In this document: positions 16,067-24,262 of the stretch, in pieces
Layout: every line of letters begins with the position of its first letter
Numbering within the stretch: position 1 is the stretch's first letter
Position numbers and translations under genes: made by a program
The notes under the pieces: model-generated
What the model was told of the DNA's origin: nothing
The model's input: the letters and a program-made list of their open reading frames with translations, nothing else
Database searches by the model: none
From: Paenibacillus sp. TCA20
Lineage (GTDB): Bacteria > Bacillota > Bacilli > Paenibacillales > Paenibacillaceae
NCBI RefSeq assembly: GCF_000732325.1
Contig: NZ_BBIW01000011.1
Coordinates: 124,001 to 188,000 of the forward strand
DNA length: 64,000 nt
Direction of reading: 5' to 3'

Positions 16067-17395
16067 TTACTTCCTTTTGCGCATCATGTCAAAATAAGCT
16101 ACAGGCTGGTCCACTTTCATCTTAATGTATTGCAGCGGATGGCGGGCTGCCTCCAGCTGATTTCCTGCTTCATCATAGATTTCGGTTACCTTCTGCTTGA
16201 AGAAGGTTCCGTTCGGACCAAAAAATTCGATCTCCGTGCCTGGCTTAAAGTAATTCCGCTGCTCAATCGTTGCCAACTGTGTCTGTGGGTCATAGTCCAT
16301 GACAAGTCCGGCAAAATCATACGGAACTGCCTTTTCTTCCGGCTCATAAATATGATCCTCATGATCTGGTGTATCGTAGAAAAATCCAGTGTTCAGCGGA
16401 CGATTGGCTGCCTTCTGTATTTCCTCGAGCCACTCTGGCTTCAGCACATAGTTATCCGGATCTTCCATATAAGAATCAATCGCTTGTCGATATACATTAA
16501 CGACCGTCGCTACATAATGAATGGATTTCATTCGTCCTTCAATCTTGAACGAGTCAATTCCTACATCAATTAAGTCTGGAATATACTCTAGCATGCACAA
16601 ATCCTTGGAGCCCATTGTAAAGGCCTGATCCTCTGAATTGTACAGCGGAATCTGATTGACGCCCAGCTCAAAATTTTGAAGCACACGGGAGCTCTGCATA
16701 TCCTCTTCAGATACCCAAACCCCCTCCTCGCGTACATCTTCAAACAGATCGTATTTCCAGCGGCAGGACTGGCAGCAGCCACCGCGGTTCGAGTCGCGGT
16801 CTGTGAAATGATTGGACAGCACACAGCGGCCGGAATAGGACGAGCACATCGCGCCATGAATAAACGCCTCAATCTCGATATCCACATGGCTCTTGATCTC
16901 CTGAATTTCCTCGAAGCTTGCTTCACGTCCCAGAACGACACGCGGCAGTCCTTCCTCTTTCCAGAACTTGACCGCCTGCCAGTTTACTGTCGATTGCTGT
17001 GTACTCAGATGCACTTCCATACCTGGTGTAACACGCTGTGCGATCTCTATAATGGCCGGGTCTGCAGCGATAATAGCCGCAATGCCTGCCTCGTACAGAT
17101 TCTTCAGGTAAGCTTCAATCCCATCCACATCTTCGTTATGTGCATATATGTTCGTCGCTACAAAGACTTTGGCACCATATTTCTTCGCAAACTCTACACC
17201 TTCACGCATTTCTTCAAAGCTGAAATTATCTGCGTTTGAACGAAGGCCGTATTTTTGACCGCCAATATACACCGCATCTGCACCATAATGAATAGCAAAC
17301 TTCAATTTCTCCAAATTTCCTGCAGGAGCTAGAAGCTCAGGCTTAGCCAACCGGTTACGCTTACCTGAATACTTCCGTTTTGATAATGTTTCCAT
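16067..17395 (-). CDS. trhP2: U32-family tRNA hydroxylation protein (YrrO, TrhP2-like)
   Basis: About 442 residues of the U32 'peptidase' family. In B. subtilis the pair YrrN/YrrO (TrhP1/TrhP2) is needed for 5-hydroxyuridine at tRNA position 34 rather than proteolysis. The start PELLAPAGNLEKLKFAIHYGADAVYIGG is typical, and the cysteine-rich RGGCCQSCRWKY probably holds an iron-sulfur cluster. It follows the paralogue trhP1 by 21 bases. The ATG at 17395 is chosen over a GTG at 17410 because GAGGTG lies upstream of it. Confidence 0.92.
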   Translation of the reverse strand: METLSKRKYSGKRNRLAKPELLAPAGNLEKLKFAIHYGADAVYIGGQKYGLRSNADNFSFEEMREGVEFAKKYGAKVFVATNIYAHNEDVDGIEAYLKNLYEAGIAAIIAADPAIIEIAQRVTPGMEVHLSTQQSTVNWQAVKFWKEEGLPRVVLGREASFEEIQEIKSHVDIEIEAFIHGAMCSSYSGRCVLSNHFTDRDSNRGGCCQSCRWKYDLFEDVREEGVWVSEEDMQSSRVLQNFELGVNQIPLYNSEDQAFTMGSKDLCMLEYIPDLIDVGIDSFKIEGRMKSIHYVATVVNVYRQAIDSYMEDPDNYVLKPEWLEEIQKAANRPLNTGFFYDTPDHEDHIYEPEEKAVPYDFAGLVMDYDPQTQLATIEQRNYFKPGTEIEFFGPNGTFFKQKVTEIYDEAGNQLEAARHPLQYIKMKVDQPVAYFDMMRKRK

Positions 17396-17416
17396 TCTAC
17401 CTATTCGCACCTCGAA

Positions 17417-18352
17417 TCAATAAACTTGTTCTTTGTAGAAAAATCCAAAAGAAAGCTCACGCTCTGGGTCTTGCAGCTGACGCACTTCATCCAGCCATTC
17501 TTCCTTATAGGCATACTCAGATGGATCAGCAGTATAAGCATCTATCGCTGTACGGTAAGCACGGACAACCGCCTCATTATATGCCACACTCTTCAGAATC
17601 CCTTCAATCTTGAAGGAATGAACACCCGCCGCCATCAACAGATGAAGGTCCTCCATAATGCAGATATCCTCTGAGCTCATAATATGCGTGCCATTGCGAT
17701 CCTCGTAAATTGGGAATTTCTCCTCCCGGCGCTCTGCTTCAATGAGGAACAAGCCTCTTGATAAGCCGAGATCTCCCTCAACCGGACGACCTTGCTGCTG
17801 CATGTAGCTTGCTACCAATTGACGCTTAGAATGATATATGTTCGTCATCCCGTGAACTTGAACCTGAGCTTCAACCTCAAGAAGATCTATCATTTCGGTA
17901 ATTTCATCCATATTCAGTTCTCTCGCGAGTACAACCCGACTAGCACCTTTACGTCCCCAATAGTTTGCGGTTCTATAGTTGGTAGAGGTCATCTCTGCAT
18001 TCCAGTGCAGCTTAAGCTGTGGTGCAAATTCCCGAACAGCACTTAACACGGATGGATCATTAAATTCAATTCCCTCCACACCGGCTTCCGCCAGCGCTCG
18101 TACATACTCCGGAATTTCAGACAGCACATCATTACTCATAATGTTGTTCATGGATACATAAATTTTGGCCTCATATACCTTCGCCATCCGTACCGCTTCT
18201 GCAATCTGATCCAGCATGAAATTTCCCGCAAGGCGCATTCCAAACCGTTCTTCCCCAATAACAACAGCATCCGCCCCTGCCTTCAGCAGGCGCTCTGCTT
18301 CCTGTAAATCACTCGCTGTGACAAGCAGTTCATAAGGCCGTGTCAAAGCCAT
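17417..18352 (-). CDS. trhP1: U32-family tRNA hydroxylation protein (YrrN, TrhP1-like)
   Basis: About 311 residues, paralogous to the next gene. The N-terminal YELLVTASDLQEAERLLKAGADAVVIG matches the U32 barrel, and EDICIMEDLHLLMAAGVHSFKIEG is the family's C-terminal signature. It lacks the Cys cluster of its partner, as expected for the short member of the pair. GGAGGG abuts the ATG at 18352; an in-frame TTG at 18346 has better spacing (seven bases) and may be the true start. It begins seven bases after mltG. Confidence 0.9.
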   Translation of the reverse strand: MALTRPYELLVTASDLQEAERLLKAGADAVVIGEERFGMRLAGNFMLDQIAEAVRMAKVYEAKIYVSMNNIMSNDVLSEIPEYVRALAEAGVEGIEFNDPSVLSAVREFAPQLKLHWNAEMTSTNYRTANYWGRKGASRVVLARELNMDEITEMIDLLEVEAQVQVHGMTNIYHSKRQLVASYMQQQGRPVEGDLGLSRGLFLIEAERREEKFPIYEDRNGTHIMSSEDICIMEDLHLLMAAGVHSFKIEGILKSVAYNEAVVRAYRTAIDAYTADPSEYAYKEEWLDEVRQLQDPERELSFGFFYKEQVY

Positions 18353-18359
18353 CCCTCCG

Positions 18360-19418
18360 TTATTCCGCACTTTCATTACTTTTCTCAATATTGTCTAAAT
18401 GCTCTTCATAAGTTTCAGCAAACAAATGCTCTGAGCTTCCATCCTTCTTGGTAACGTAAAATAAATAATCAGATGGCTTCGGTGTTAGCGCCGCTTCAAT
18501 CGCACTCAAGCTTGGGCTTGCAATCGGGCCGGGCGGCAGCCCTTCATTCCGATATGTGTTATATGGACTTTCCACTTCAAGGTCCTTGTACAAGAGACGC
18601 TCCTTCTGCTTATCCAGCAGATATTGAACGGTAGCATCCATTTCAAGTCTCATGTCCTGCTCAAGCCGATTATAGATGACACCCGCAACTAACGGTCTTT
18701 CATTATCGACAACTACTTCACGTTCTATGAGCGAAGCAGCGGTAAGCACCTGATGAAGATTCAGATTAAGTTCCTTGAGCTCCGCATCCAGTTCGGGAAT
18801 ACCATTCAGTCTATCCTGCATTTCCGTCAGCATACGACGAATAATATCTTCCGCCGTACTATCTTTCTTCATTTCATAGGTTTCAGGGAATAAATATCCC
18901 TCAAGTGCATAGCGGTAATTCTCATTGTCCGGTATAGATGCCACCAGAGGAATGTCATTAAACAGCTCCTTGTCTTGGACAAGCTGCATAAAGATCTTAC
19001 CGTCTGTAACTCCTTCATCCTCCAGCTTCTGCGCGATCTGCTTTAGGGTATAGCCCTCTGGAATAGTAAAACGCAGCATTTCTTCCTTTTGTACATCTCC
19101 ACTATTAAGAGCCGTAATCATTTCATCATAATTCATTCCGGGCTGAAAGGCATAAGTGCCTGCTTGAAAGTTCGCACCTTGGTCATTCAGCTTCAAGTAT
19201 GCTTTGAATAATAGAGCGTTTCGAATCAGTCCCTTATCTTCGAGAAGATCGGCGATGCCTGAAGTACCTGTCCCGGGTTCAATCGTGAAGACAACAGGCT
19301 CGTCCTTTGGAGCCACAGGCTTCATGGATTGCCATACATACAGTCCTCCTCCGGCTAACACAACAATAAGCAGGATTAGCACGATGAACCGTCTGAAGTA
19401 TTTTGCTTTCAAAAAAAG
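18360..19418 (-). CDS. mltG: Endolytic murein transglycosylase MltG (YrrL)
   Basis: Cleaves nascent glycan strands at the membrane. One N-terminal TM helix (FIVLILLIVVLAGGGLYVW) is followed by a LysM-like region and the YceG/MltG catalytic domain with the active-site Glu in AASLIEREV and the TYRNEGLPPGPIASPS loop. The open frame reaches 19514, but that extension reads through a terminator-like hairpin. I favour a start near the SD-like AAGGGGTGG: the TTG roughly at 19410-19418; an ATG at 19433 is the alternative. The exact start is uncertain by a few codons. Confidence 0.85.
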   Translation of the reverse strand, partial: LFLKAKYFRRFIVLILLIVVLAGGGLYVWQSMKPVAPKDEPVVFTIEPGTGTSGIADLLEDKGLIRNALLFKAYLKLNDQGANFQAGTYAFQPGMNYDEMITALNSGDVQKEEMLRFTIPEGYTLKQIAQKLEDEGVTDGKIFMQLVQDKELFNDIPLVASIPDNENYRYALEGYLFPETYEMKKDSTAEDIIRRMLTEMQDRLNGIPELDAELKELNLNLHQVLTAASLIEREVVVDNERPLVAGVIYNRLEQDMRLEMDATVQYLLDKQKERLLYKDLEVESPYNTYRNEGLPPGPIASPSLSAIEAALTPKPSDYLFYVTKKDGSSEHLFAETYEEHLDNIEKSNESAE

Positions 19419-19437
19419 ATTCCACCCCTTCATAACT

Positions 19438-19462
19438 AAAAAGAGCGGACTGCTCCGCCCTT
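19438..19462 (-). terminator. Terminator-like hairpin just before mltG
   Basis: On the minus strand AAGGGCGGA-GCAG-TCCGCTCTT followed by TTTAG forms a nine-pair stem with one G-U pair. It sits between the DUF1292 gene and the mltG start, so it may end the alaS-to-DUF1292 operon or attenuate mltG. Confidence 0.6.
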
Positions 19463-19508
19463 CCCATAATTCAATCCTAATTCTATATACTATGATAACA
19501 TACAAATC

Positions 19509-19530
19509 AGGCACCTCGGTAGAGGTGCCT
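19509..19530 (-). terminator. Hairpin after the second DUF1292 gene
   Basis: AGGCACCTC/GAGGTGCCT with a four-base loop, beginning just after the stop codon. No convincing T-run follows (GATTTGT), so it may be an mRNA-end stabiliser rather than a terminator. Confidence 0.5.
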
Positions 19531-19534
19531 CATT

Positions 19535-19849
19535 CTAGCCTTCGTCATCTGGTAATGACCATTCATCATAGAGCTCGGCAATGTTCTCCCACTCTTCATC
19601 ATCTTCAATCGTGATCAGCTCAGGAATTCCATTCTCATTGTACATGACCCGAAGCAGCTCATAATCATCGAACTTGCTCTTCAGAGCTTGCAGTACAACG
19701 TATCCTTGACCTAACACTTCGAACTCAGCGAGAAGCTCATAGGGAACCGACTTACCGCTCTCATCTTCCAGTTCAACCTCAGATCCAAATGTTTCTCTTA
19801 AGCGAGTTGTAACGACAAGATTCGCTCTTGAAAAAGGATATTCGGTCAT
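19535..19849 (-). CDS. DUF1292-domain protein (second copy)
   Basis: A 104-residue acidic cytosolic protein. The part around residues 45-95 (VVLQALKSKFDDYELLRVMYNENG then EDDEEWENIAELYDEW) matches the DUF1292/YrzB pattern. Function unknown. Its ATG directly follows the TAG of the upstream YrzB-like gene with no gap, with GAGGAG nine bases upstream inside that gene, so translation is coupled. The two are diverged tandem paralogues. Confidence 0.8.
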   Translation of the reverse strand: MTEYPFSRANLVVTTRLRETFGSEVELEDESGKSVPYELLAEFEVLGQGYVVLQALKSKFDDYELLRVMYNENGIPELITIEDDEEWENIAELYDEWSLPDDEG

Positions 19850-20158
19850 CTATACATTCTCCTCGTCTTCTTCTGCCGCAACAAGGGTATTGAAAGTTTC
19901 TTCAACGATGGCCCATTCCGCTTCATCCTGAATCGTGAACAGTTTAATATCATCCCCATCTTCTTCATAACGGAATGCATATACCTCGGACTCATCTTCG
20001 TCCTCTTCCGCTTCTACAGGGACAACCATCATGTATTTCGCATCTGAACCATCGACGTCAAAGGTCATGATGACTTCAAATTCCTCATCGTTGCCTTCCT
20101 CATCGGTAATATAAATAATCTCGCGATCCTCGTCCATACCCAAACGATTATCCGTCAT
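19850..20158 (-). CDS. yrzB: YrzB-like DUF1292 protein
   Basis: A 102-residue, strongly acidic protein with the DUF1292 layout: IYITDEEGNDEEFEVIMTFDVDG, then KYMMVVPVE, then FTIQDEAEWAIVEETFN. Synteny (between ruvX/yrrK and mltG/yrrL) is the same as B. subtilis yrzB. Its biochemical role is not known. It is followed without any gap by a second DUF1292 gene. Confidence 0.88.
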   Translation of the reverse strand: MTDNRLGMDEDREIIYITDEEGNDEEFEVIMTFDVDGSDAKYMMVVPVEAEEDEDESEVYAFRYEEDGDDIKLFTIQDEAEWAIVEETFNTLVAAEEDEENV

Positions 20159-20173
20159 AGCTTAACGTCCCCC

Positions 20174-20590
20174 TCACCTTGTACTTTTGGCATCTAAATA
20201 ATTTTGCAATATTAAGCTTGCGGCCATTTTGTCCACAACCTTCTTGCGCTTCTTCCGGCTGACGTCAGCTTCAACGAGCGTTCGTTCTGCCGAAACGGTG
20301 CTCAGCCTCTCATCCCACAGGTGAACGGGCAAGTCCAACATCTCCCGCAGCTTCTGTGCAAATTCCATGCAAAGCTCGCCGCGAGGACCTACGGTGCCGT
20401 TCATGTTCTTGGGTAAACCAACGACGATCTCACTGACTTCATTCTCTCGAACGAGCTCATGAATTCGTCCAAATTCATCCCCATCCCGGCGCCGTTCTAT
20501 TACTTCCAATCCCTGGGCAGTCCAGCCAAAGGCGTCACTGATCGCGACACCAATTCTGCGGTCGCCATAATCCAAACCCAAAATCTTCAT
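20174..20590 (-). CDS. ruvX: Putative Holliday junction resolvase RuvX/YqgF (YrrK)
   Basis: A 138-residue RNase H-fold nuclease. The N-terminal LGLDYGDRRIGVAISD holds the first catalytic Asp; VVGLPKNMNGTVGPR and DERLSTVSAE are the other conserved blocks (Glu and Asp). Family members are involved in 16S rRNA 5'-end processing and possibly junction resolution. It lies in the conserved ireB-ruvX-yrzB order. Confidence 0.95.
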   Translation of the reverse strand: MKILGLDYGDRRIGVAISDAFGWTAQGLEVIERRRDGDEFGRIHELVRENEVSEIVVGLPKNMNGTVGPRGELCMEFAQKLREMLDLPVHLWDERLSTVSAERTLVEADVSRKKRKKVVDKMAASLILQNYLDAKSTR

Positions 20591-20605
20591 TCATTTCTCC
20601 TATTC

Positions 20606-20866
20606 TTACCGGTGATTGGCCAGATAAGAACGTACCAGTTCTTCAATCAGTTCGTCGCGTTCTTTTTTGCGGACTAGACTTCTGGCATTGTTGTGACGAG
20701 GAATGTAGGCAGGATCCCCGGAGATCAAATAACCTACGATTTGGTTAATCGGATTATATTCTTTCTCCAGTAATGAATCATATACCTTTAGAAGAATCTC
20801 TTGTGCAGAGGCTTCTTCCACATCACCCTTGACGTTGAATTTAACTGTCTTATCCATGGAGTCCAC
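20606..20866 (-). CDS. ireB: IreB-family regulatory phosphoprotein (YrzL)
   Basis: An 86-residue DUF965 protein. In Enterococcus, IreB is phosphorylated by the Ser/Thr kinase IreK and tunes cephalosporin resistance. The family core is recognisable in ILLKVYDSLLEKEYNPINQIVGYLISGDPAYIPRHNNAR. Start is GTG with GAGGTG six bases upstream; the ATG three codons later has poorer spacing. It is in the conserved position just after alaS. Confidence 0.92.
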   Translation of the reverse strand: MDSMDKTVKFNVKGDVEEASAQEILLKVYDSLLEKEYNPINQIVGYLISGDPAYIPRHNNARSLVRKKERDELIEELVRSYLANHR

Positions 20867-20887
20867 TTATGACACCTCGCTCCTGCA

Positions 20888-20913
20888 TAAGGCAAGAGAG
20901 TAAACTCTTGCCA
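20888..20913. repeat. Inverted repeat between alaS and ireB
   Basis: GGCAAGAG/CTCTTGCC with a short A-rich loop. No T-run follows on either strand, so this is not a classical terminator; it lies in the ireB leader. Confidence 0.5.
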
Positions 20914-20934
20914 TGCCGAATTGATTTCTTCTAT

Positions 20935-20962
20935 ATCATAACATATTTTGGCGCTTTGCAAA
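20935..20962 (-). promoter_or_regulatory. Candidate ireB promoter
   Basis: Minus strand TTTGCA, 16-base spacer, TATGAT, about 70 bases before the ireB start. This would let ireB-ruvX-yrzB be transcribed independently of alaS. Confidence 0.5.
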
Positions 20963-21011
20963 TATATCAAAGAAAGTGAGTGTTTTAACTTTTTGCGGGA
21001 AGCCCCGATCG

Positions 21012-23633
21012 TTATCCTGCTACGAGCTGTTCCGCTACGCGGAGCGCTTCATCCAGTTTCGAAGCATCCTTGCCGCCGGCTTGGGCCATATCAGGGCGAC
21101 CGCCTCCGCCTCCGCCGCATACACTTGCTACTTCTTTAACAATTTTACCCGCATGCAGGCCTTTTTTCACATGCTCCTGCGGTACGACAACGACAAAATT
21201 CACTTTATCCTCGTTTGCCGCTCCGAGCACAAGCACAGTGTCCGGCAATTTCACCTTGAGCTCATCTGCCAGTGTACGAAGTGCTTCCATTCCGGATACT
21301 TCCACTCGGGTTGCAAGCAGCTTGGTATCCCCATGCTGAACTACTTTATCCGTAAGCTGACCTGCTTCAATCGAGCTGAGCTTGCCTTGAAGAGATTCAT
21401 TCTCACGTGTCAGCTCCTTCAGTTGCAGATGAAGCGAGTCAATACGCTTAGGAACATCGTTAAGATTGGATTTGAGCAATGCAGCGGATTGTTTCAGCAG
21501 ATCCAGCTGTCCTTCCAGGTATTCATATGCGCCGCGTCCTGTAAGTGCTTCAATCCGTCTCACACCAGAGCCAATGCCGCTTTCGCTTACCAATTTGAAG
21601 AGACCAATCTCAGAAGTGTTATTGACATGACAGCCCCCGCACAGCTCGAGACTGTAGCTGCCCACTTGAACGACACGCACGATGTCTCCGTATTTCTCGC
21701 CAAACAATGCCATTGCACCCATAGCTTTTGCTTCATCAATAGATTTATATTCAATTACGACATCTAGTTGATTCCAGATCTGCTCATTTACTTTACGTTC
21801 AATGTCGAGCAGCTCTTCCGGCGTAATGCTTCCGAAATGGGAGAAGTCAAAGCGCAGTCGTGAAGGTTCGACCAAAGAACCTGCTTGATTAACATGCTCA
21901 CCAAGCACTTCTTTTAGTGCCTTGTGAAGCAGGTGAGTTGCGGTATGGTTCTTCACAATCGCATCCCTGCTCGTCTTATCGACTTCGGCTTTGATCTTAT
22001 CCCCTACGCGAAGCTCACCAGCTTCAACGTTTACGATATGAACATGCTGTCCAAGCGGTGCTTTCAGCAAGCCCTCTACTTTAGCCACAGCAGCTGCTCC
22101 GCGAAGAAGACCCTTGTCACTGACCTGGCCGCCGCTTTCCGCATAGAATGGGGTGATGTCAAGTACGACTTGGCACGTATCGCCTTCTCCTACTGCATCT
22201 ACACTCACATCATTGTGAATAAGAGCAACCACCGTTGATTCTGTCACGAGGTCATTATATCCAACAAATTCACTTTTAACCGTCAGATCGGCAATCGCGC
22301 CGCCTTGAACCTTCATACTCTCATTCTCATGACGTGCAGAACGAGCACGATCCCGCTGCTCTTGCATTGCTGTATCAAAGCCTTCACGGTCTACAGTCAG
22401 GCCATGCTCTGCTGCATAATCCTCTGTGAGGTCAAATGGGAAGCCATAGGTGTCGTACAGTTTGAACGCATCTTGTCCGCTGATAACAGAGCGTCCTTCT
22501 GATTTAGCCTGTCCACTGATATCTGCCAGAATGGCAAGACCATCACTCAGTGTTTCATGGAAACGCTCTTCCTCTGTCTTCACCACTTTAGCGATGAATT
22601 CTTGCTTGTCGATGACCTCTGGATAGTATACACCCATAACGTCTGCTACTTGCTGTGTCAATTCATACATAAAAGGACGATCCAGACCAAGAACTTTGCC
22701 GTAACGCACTGCACGGCGCAGCAAACGGCGGATAACGTAACCACGACCTTCATTCGAAGGCAGCACCCCATCACCAACGGCAAACGCAACGGTACGGATA
22801 TGGTCAGCAATGACTTTAAGCGCGACATCAATCTCTACGCTGTCATTGTATTTCACTCCGGCAATTTCTGCTGTCCGCTGAATCATTGGCTGGAACAGAT
22901 CTGTGTCAAAGTTCGAATCTACATCCTGCAAAATCGAAGTCAAACGCTCCAGACCTGCACCTGTATCAATATTTTTGTTCGGAAGCGGTGTATAGCTGCC
23001 GTCTTTGTTATGGTTGAACTGGGAGAATACCAGGTTCCATACTTCCAGGTAACGCTCGTTCTCTCCGCCTGGGTACAGTTCTGGATCATTCTCGTCATTG
23101 CCGTAAGCTTCGCCGCGATCATAGAAAATTTCAGTACAAGGACCGCATGGACCTTCCCCGATGTCCCAGAAGTTATCTTCGAGCTTGATAATACGTTCAG
23201 CCGGCAGGCCGATTTTTTCATTCCACAGCTTATAAGCCTCTTCATCCTCCGGGTAAACGGTCACGGACAGGCGTTCGGGATCAAAGCCGATCCATTTCTT
23301 GTCAGTCAAGAACTCCCATGCCCAAGTAACAGCCTCTTCCTTGAAATAATCGCCGATGGAGAAGTTGCCGAGCATTTCGAAAAAGGTATGGTGTCTGCGC
23401 GTTTTGCCGACATTCTCGATATCGTTGGTACGGATACATTTCTGAGAATTGGCAAGACGCGGGTTCTCGGGTTTCACACGTCCGTCAAAGTACTGCTTAA
23501 GAGGCGCCATCCCTGCGTTAATCCATAGTAGAGATGGGTCGTTATGCGGTACAAGCGATGCGCTTGGTTCGATTTTATGTCCTTTGGATGCAAAAAACTC
23601 GATCCATTTGGAACGGATTTCACTAGCCTTCAT
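21012..23633 (-). CDS. alaS: Alanyl-tRNA synthetase
   Basis: An 873-residue class II synthetase of normal length. The aminoacylation core is N-terminal (ASLVPHNDPSLLWINAGMAPLKQYF; RRHHTFFEMLGNFSIGDYFKEEA). The editing domain has the zinc motif HTATHLLHKAL and CGGCH, and a C-terminal C-Ala domain ends in GGGGGGRPDMAQAGG. Expression is controlled by an alanine-type T-box leader upstream. Downstream are ireB, ruvX and yrzB. Confidence 0.98.
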   Translation of the reverse strand: MKASEIRSKWIEFFASKGHKIEPSASLVPHNDPSLLWINAGMAPLKQYFDGRVKPENPRLANSQKCIRTNDIENVGKTRRHHTFFEMLGNFSIGDYFKEEAVTWAWEFLTDKKWIGFDPERLSVTVYPEDEEAYKLWNEKIGLPAERIIKLEDNFWDIGEGPCGPCTEIFYDRGEAYGNDENDPELYPGGENERYLEVWNLVFSQFNHNKDGSYTPLPNKNIDTGAGLERLTSILQDVDSNFDTDLFQPMIQRTAEIAGVKYNDSVEIDVALKVIADHIRTVAFAVGDGVLPSNEGRGYVIRRLLRRAVRYGKVLGLDRPFMYELTQQVADVMGVYYPEVIDKQEFIAKVVKTEEERFHETLSDGLAILADISGQAKSEGRSVISGQDAFKLYDTYGFPFDLTEDYAAEHGLTVDREGFDTAMQEQRDRARSARHENESMKVQGGAIADLTVKSEFVGYNDLVTESTVVALIHNDVSVDAVGEGDTCQVVLDITPFYAESGGQVSDKGLLRGAAAVAKVEGLLKAPLGQHVHIVNVEAGELRVGDKIKAEVDKTSRDAIVKNHTATHLLHKALKEVLGEHVNQAGSLVEPSRLRFDFSHFGSITPEELLDIERKVNEQIWNQLDVVIEYKSIDEAKAMGAMALFGEKYGDIVRVVQVGSYSLELCGGCHVNNTSEIGLFKLVSESGIGSGVRRIEALTGRGAYEYLEGQLDLLKQSAALLKSNLNDVPKRIDSLHLQLKELTRENESLQGKLSSIEAGQLTDKVVQHGDTKLLATRVEVSGMEALRTLADELKVKLPDTVLVLGAANEDKVNFVVVVPQEHVKKGLHAGKIVKEVASVCGGGGGGRPDMAQAGGKDASKLDEALRVAEQLVAG

Positions 23634-23908
23634 AGTTCATAACCTCCAGTTTTTAAATGTATATCGATTAGCCTTCGCGCCTCTTGAGATACTCCGCTCC
23701 ATGGTCAGATTGTTCTCCGATCGTCGTTGTTTCTGAATTTGATCAGAATAATTACCAGTGGTAAAAATTCAGAAACAAATACGAGCGCTTCGCTTCTATG
23801 AACAATTCTGCCCACTCCGCTTTGGACGTGTCCCACTGAAAAGGAAGAAGGCTAAAAAATAAATTGAAAAAAGGTTACTCCCGGTACGGGAGAAGTATCC
23901 GCAGAGAA
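23634..23908 (-). other. Long untranslated stretch between the alaS T-box terminator and alaS
   Basis: About 275 bases with no credible ORF. A nested foldable element lies at 23729-23776 (separate entry). No second promoter is obvious. Readthrough transcripts from the T-box must carry this whole segment before the alaS start. Confidence 0.6.
23729..23776 (-). repeat. Nested inverted repeat in the alaS leader
   Basis: Outer arms GTTTCTGAATTT and AAATTCAGAAAC are perfect 12-base complements. Inside lies a second perfect palindrome TTACCA-G-TGGTAA (23752-23764). The left arm can also pair locally as TTCTGA/TCAGAA (23731-23748), so two exclusive folds exist. No T-run follows, so it is not a terminator. 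Confidence 0.65.
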
Positions 23909-24195
23909 CAAAAAAACGCCCCTGATGAGATCAGGGACGAGTTATTCGCGGTACCACCCTGGTTATCGCTGCTGCTCATCATACGAATGAGAATACAAAC
24001 GATCGCCTTGTAGAACCTGATAACGGTAGGTCAACCGGCGGCTTTAACCGCTCTCCGAAATTAGCTTTCCGCCGCTTCATTCCAGGACTCTTACACCCAA
24101 CAGCTCATCGTTAACAGGAGCTGAAGGAGTCCATTCTCTGAGGGAACACCCTGACGTACTTGATTTCATCATTGAATTTACGATATAAACATACA
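23909..24195 (-). promoter_or_regulatory. T-box riboswitch leader of alaS
   Basis: The T-box sequence AGGGTGGTACCGCG (23947-23960) pairs with the tRNA acceptor end in the antiterminator. The terminator GTCCCTGAT/ATCAGGGGC plus seven T's follows (23910-23939). Stem I features include AGTA near its 5' side and a distal stem CAGCTC/GAGCTG. Uncharged tRNA-Ala should allow readthrough into alaS. I did not assign the specifier codon. Confidence 0.93.
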
Positions 24196-24201
24196 TAATT
24201 T

Positions 24202-24230
24202 ATTATATCGTTCCAGAAAGTTCATGTCAA
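24202..24230 (-). promoter_or_regulatory. Promoter of the alaS T-box transcript
   Basis: TTGACA, exactly 17 bases, TATAAT on the minus strand: a perfect SigA consensus promoter. Confidence 0.93.
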
Positions 24231-24262
24231 CGCGGCCTTTGGGGAAAGGAAGAGCTGCACTT

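Noticed and set aside
22557..23528. Long plus-strand ORF (323 codons)
   Set aside because: Antisense to alaS; cysteine- and histidine-rich composition is typical of a shadow frame.
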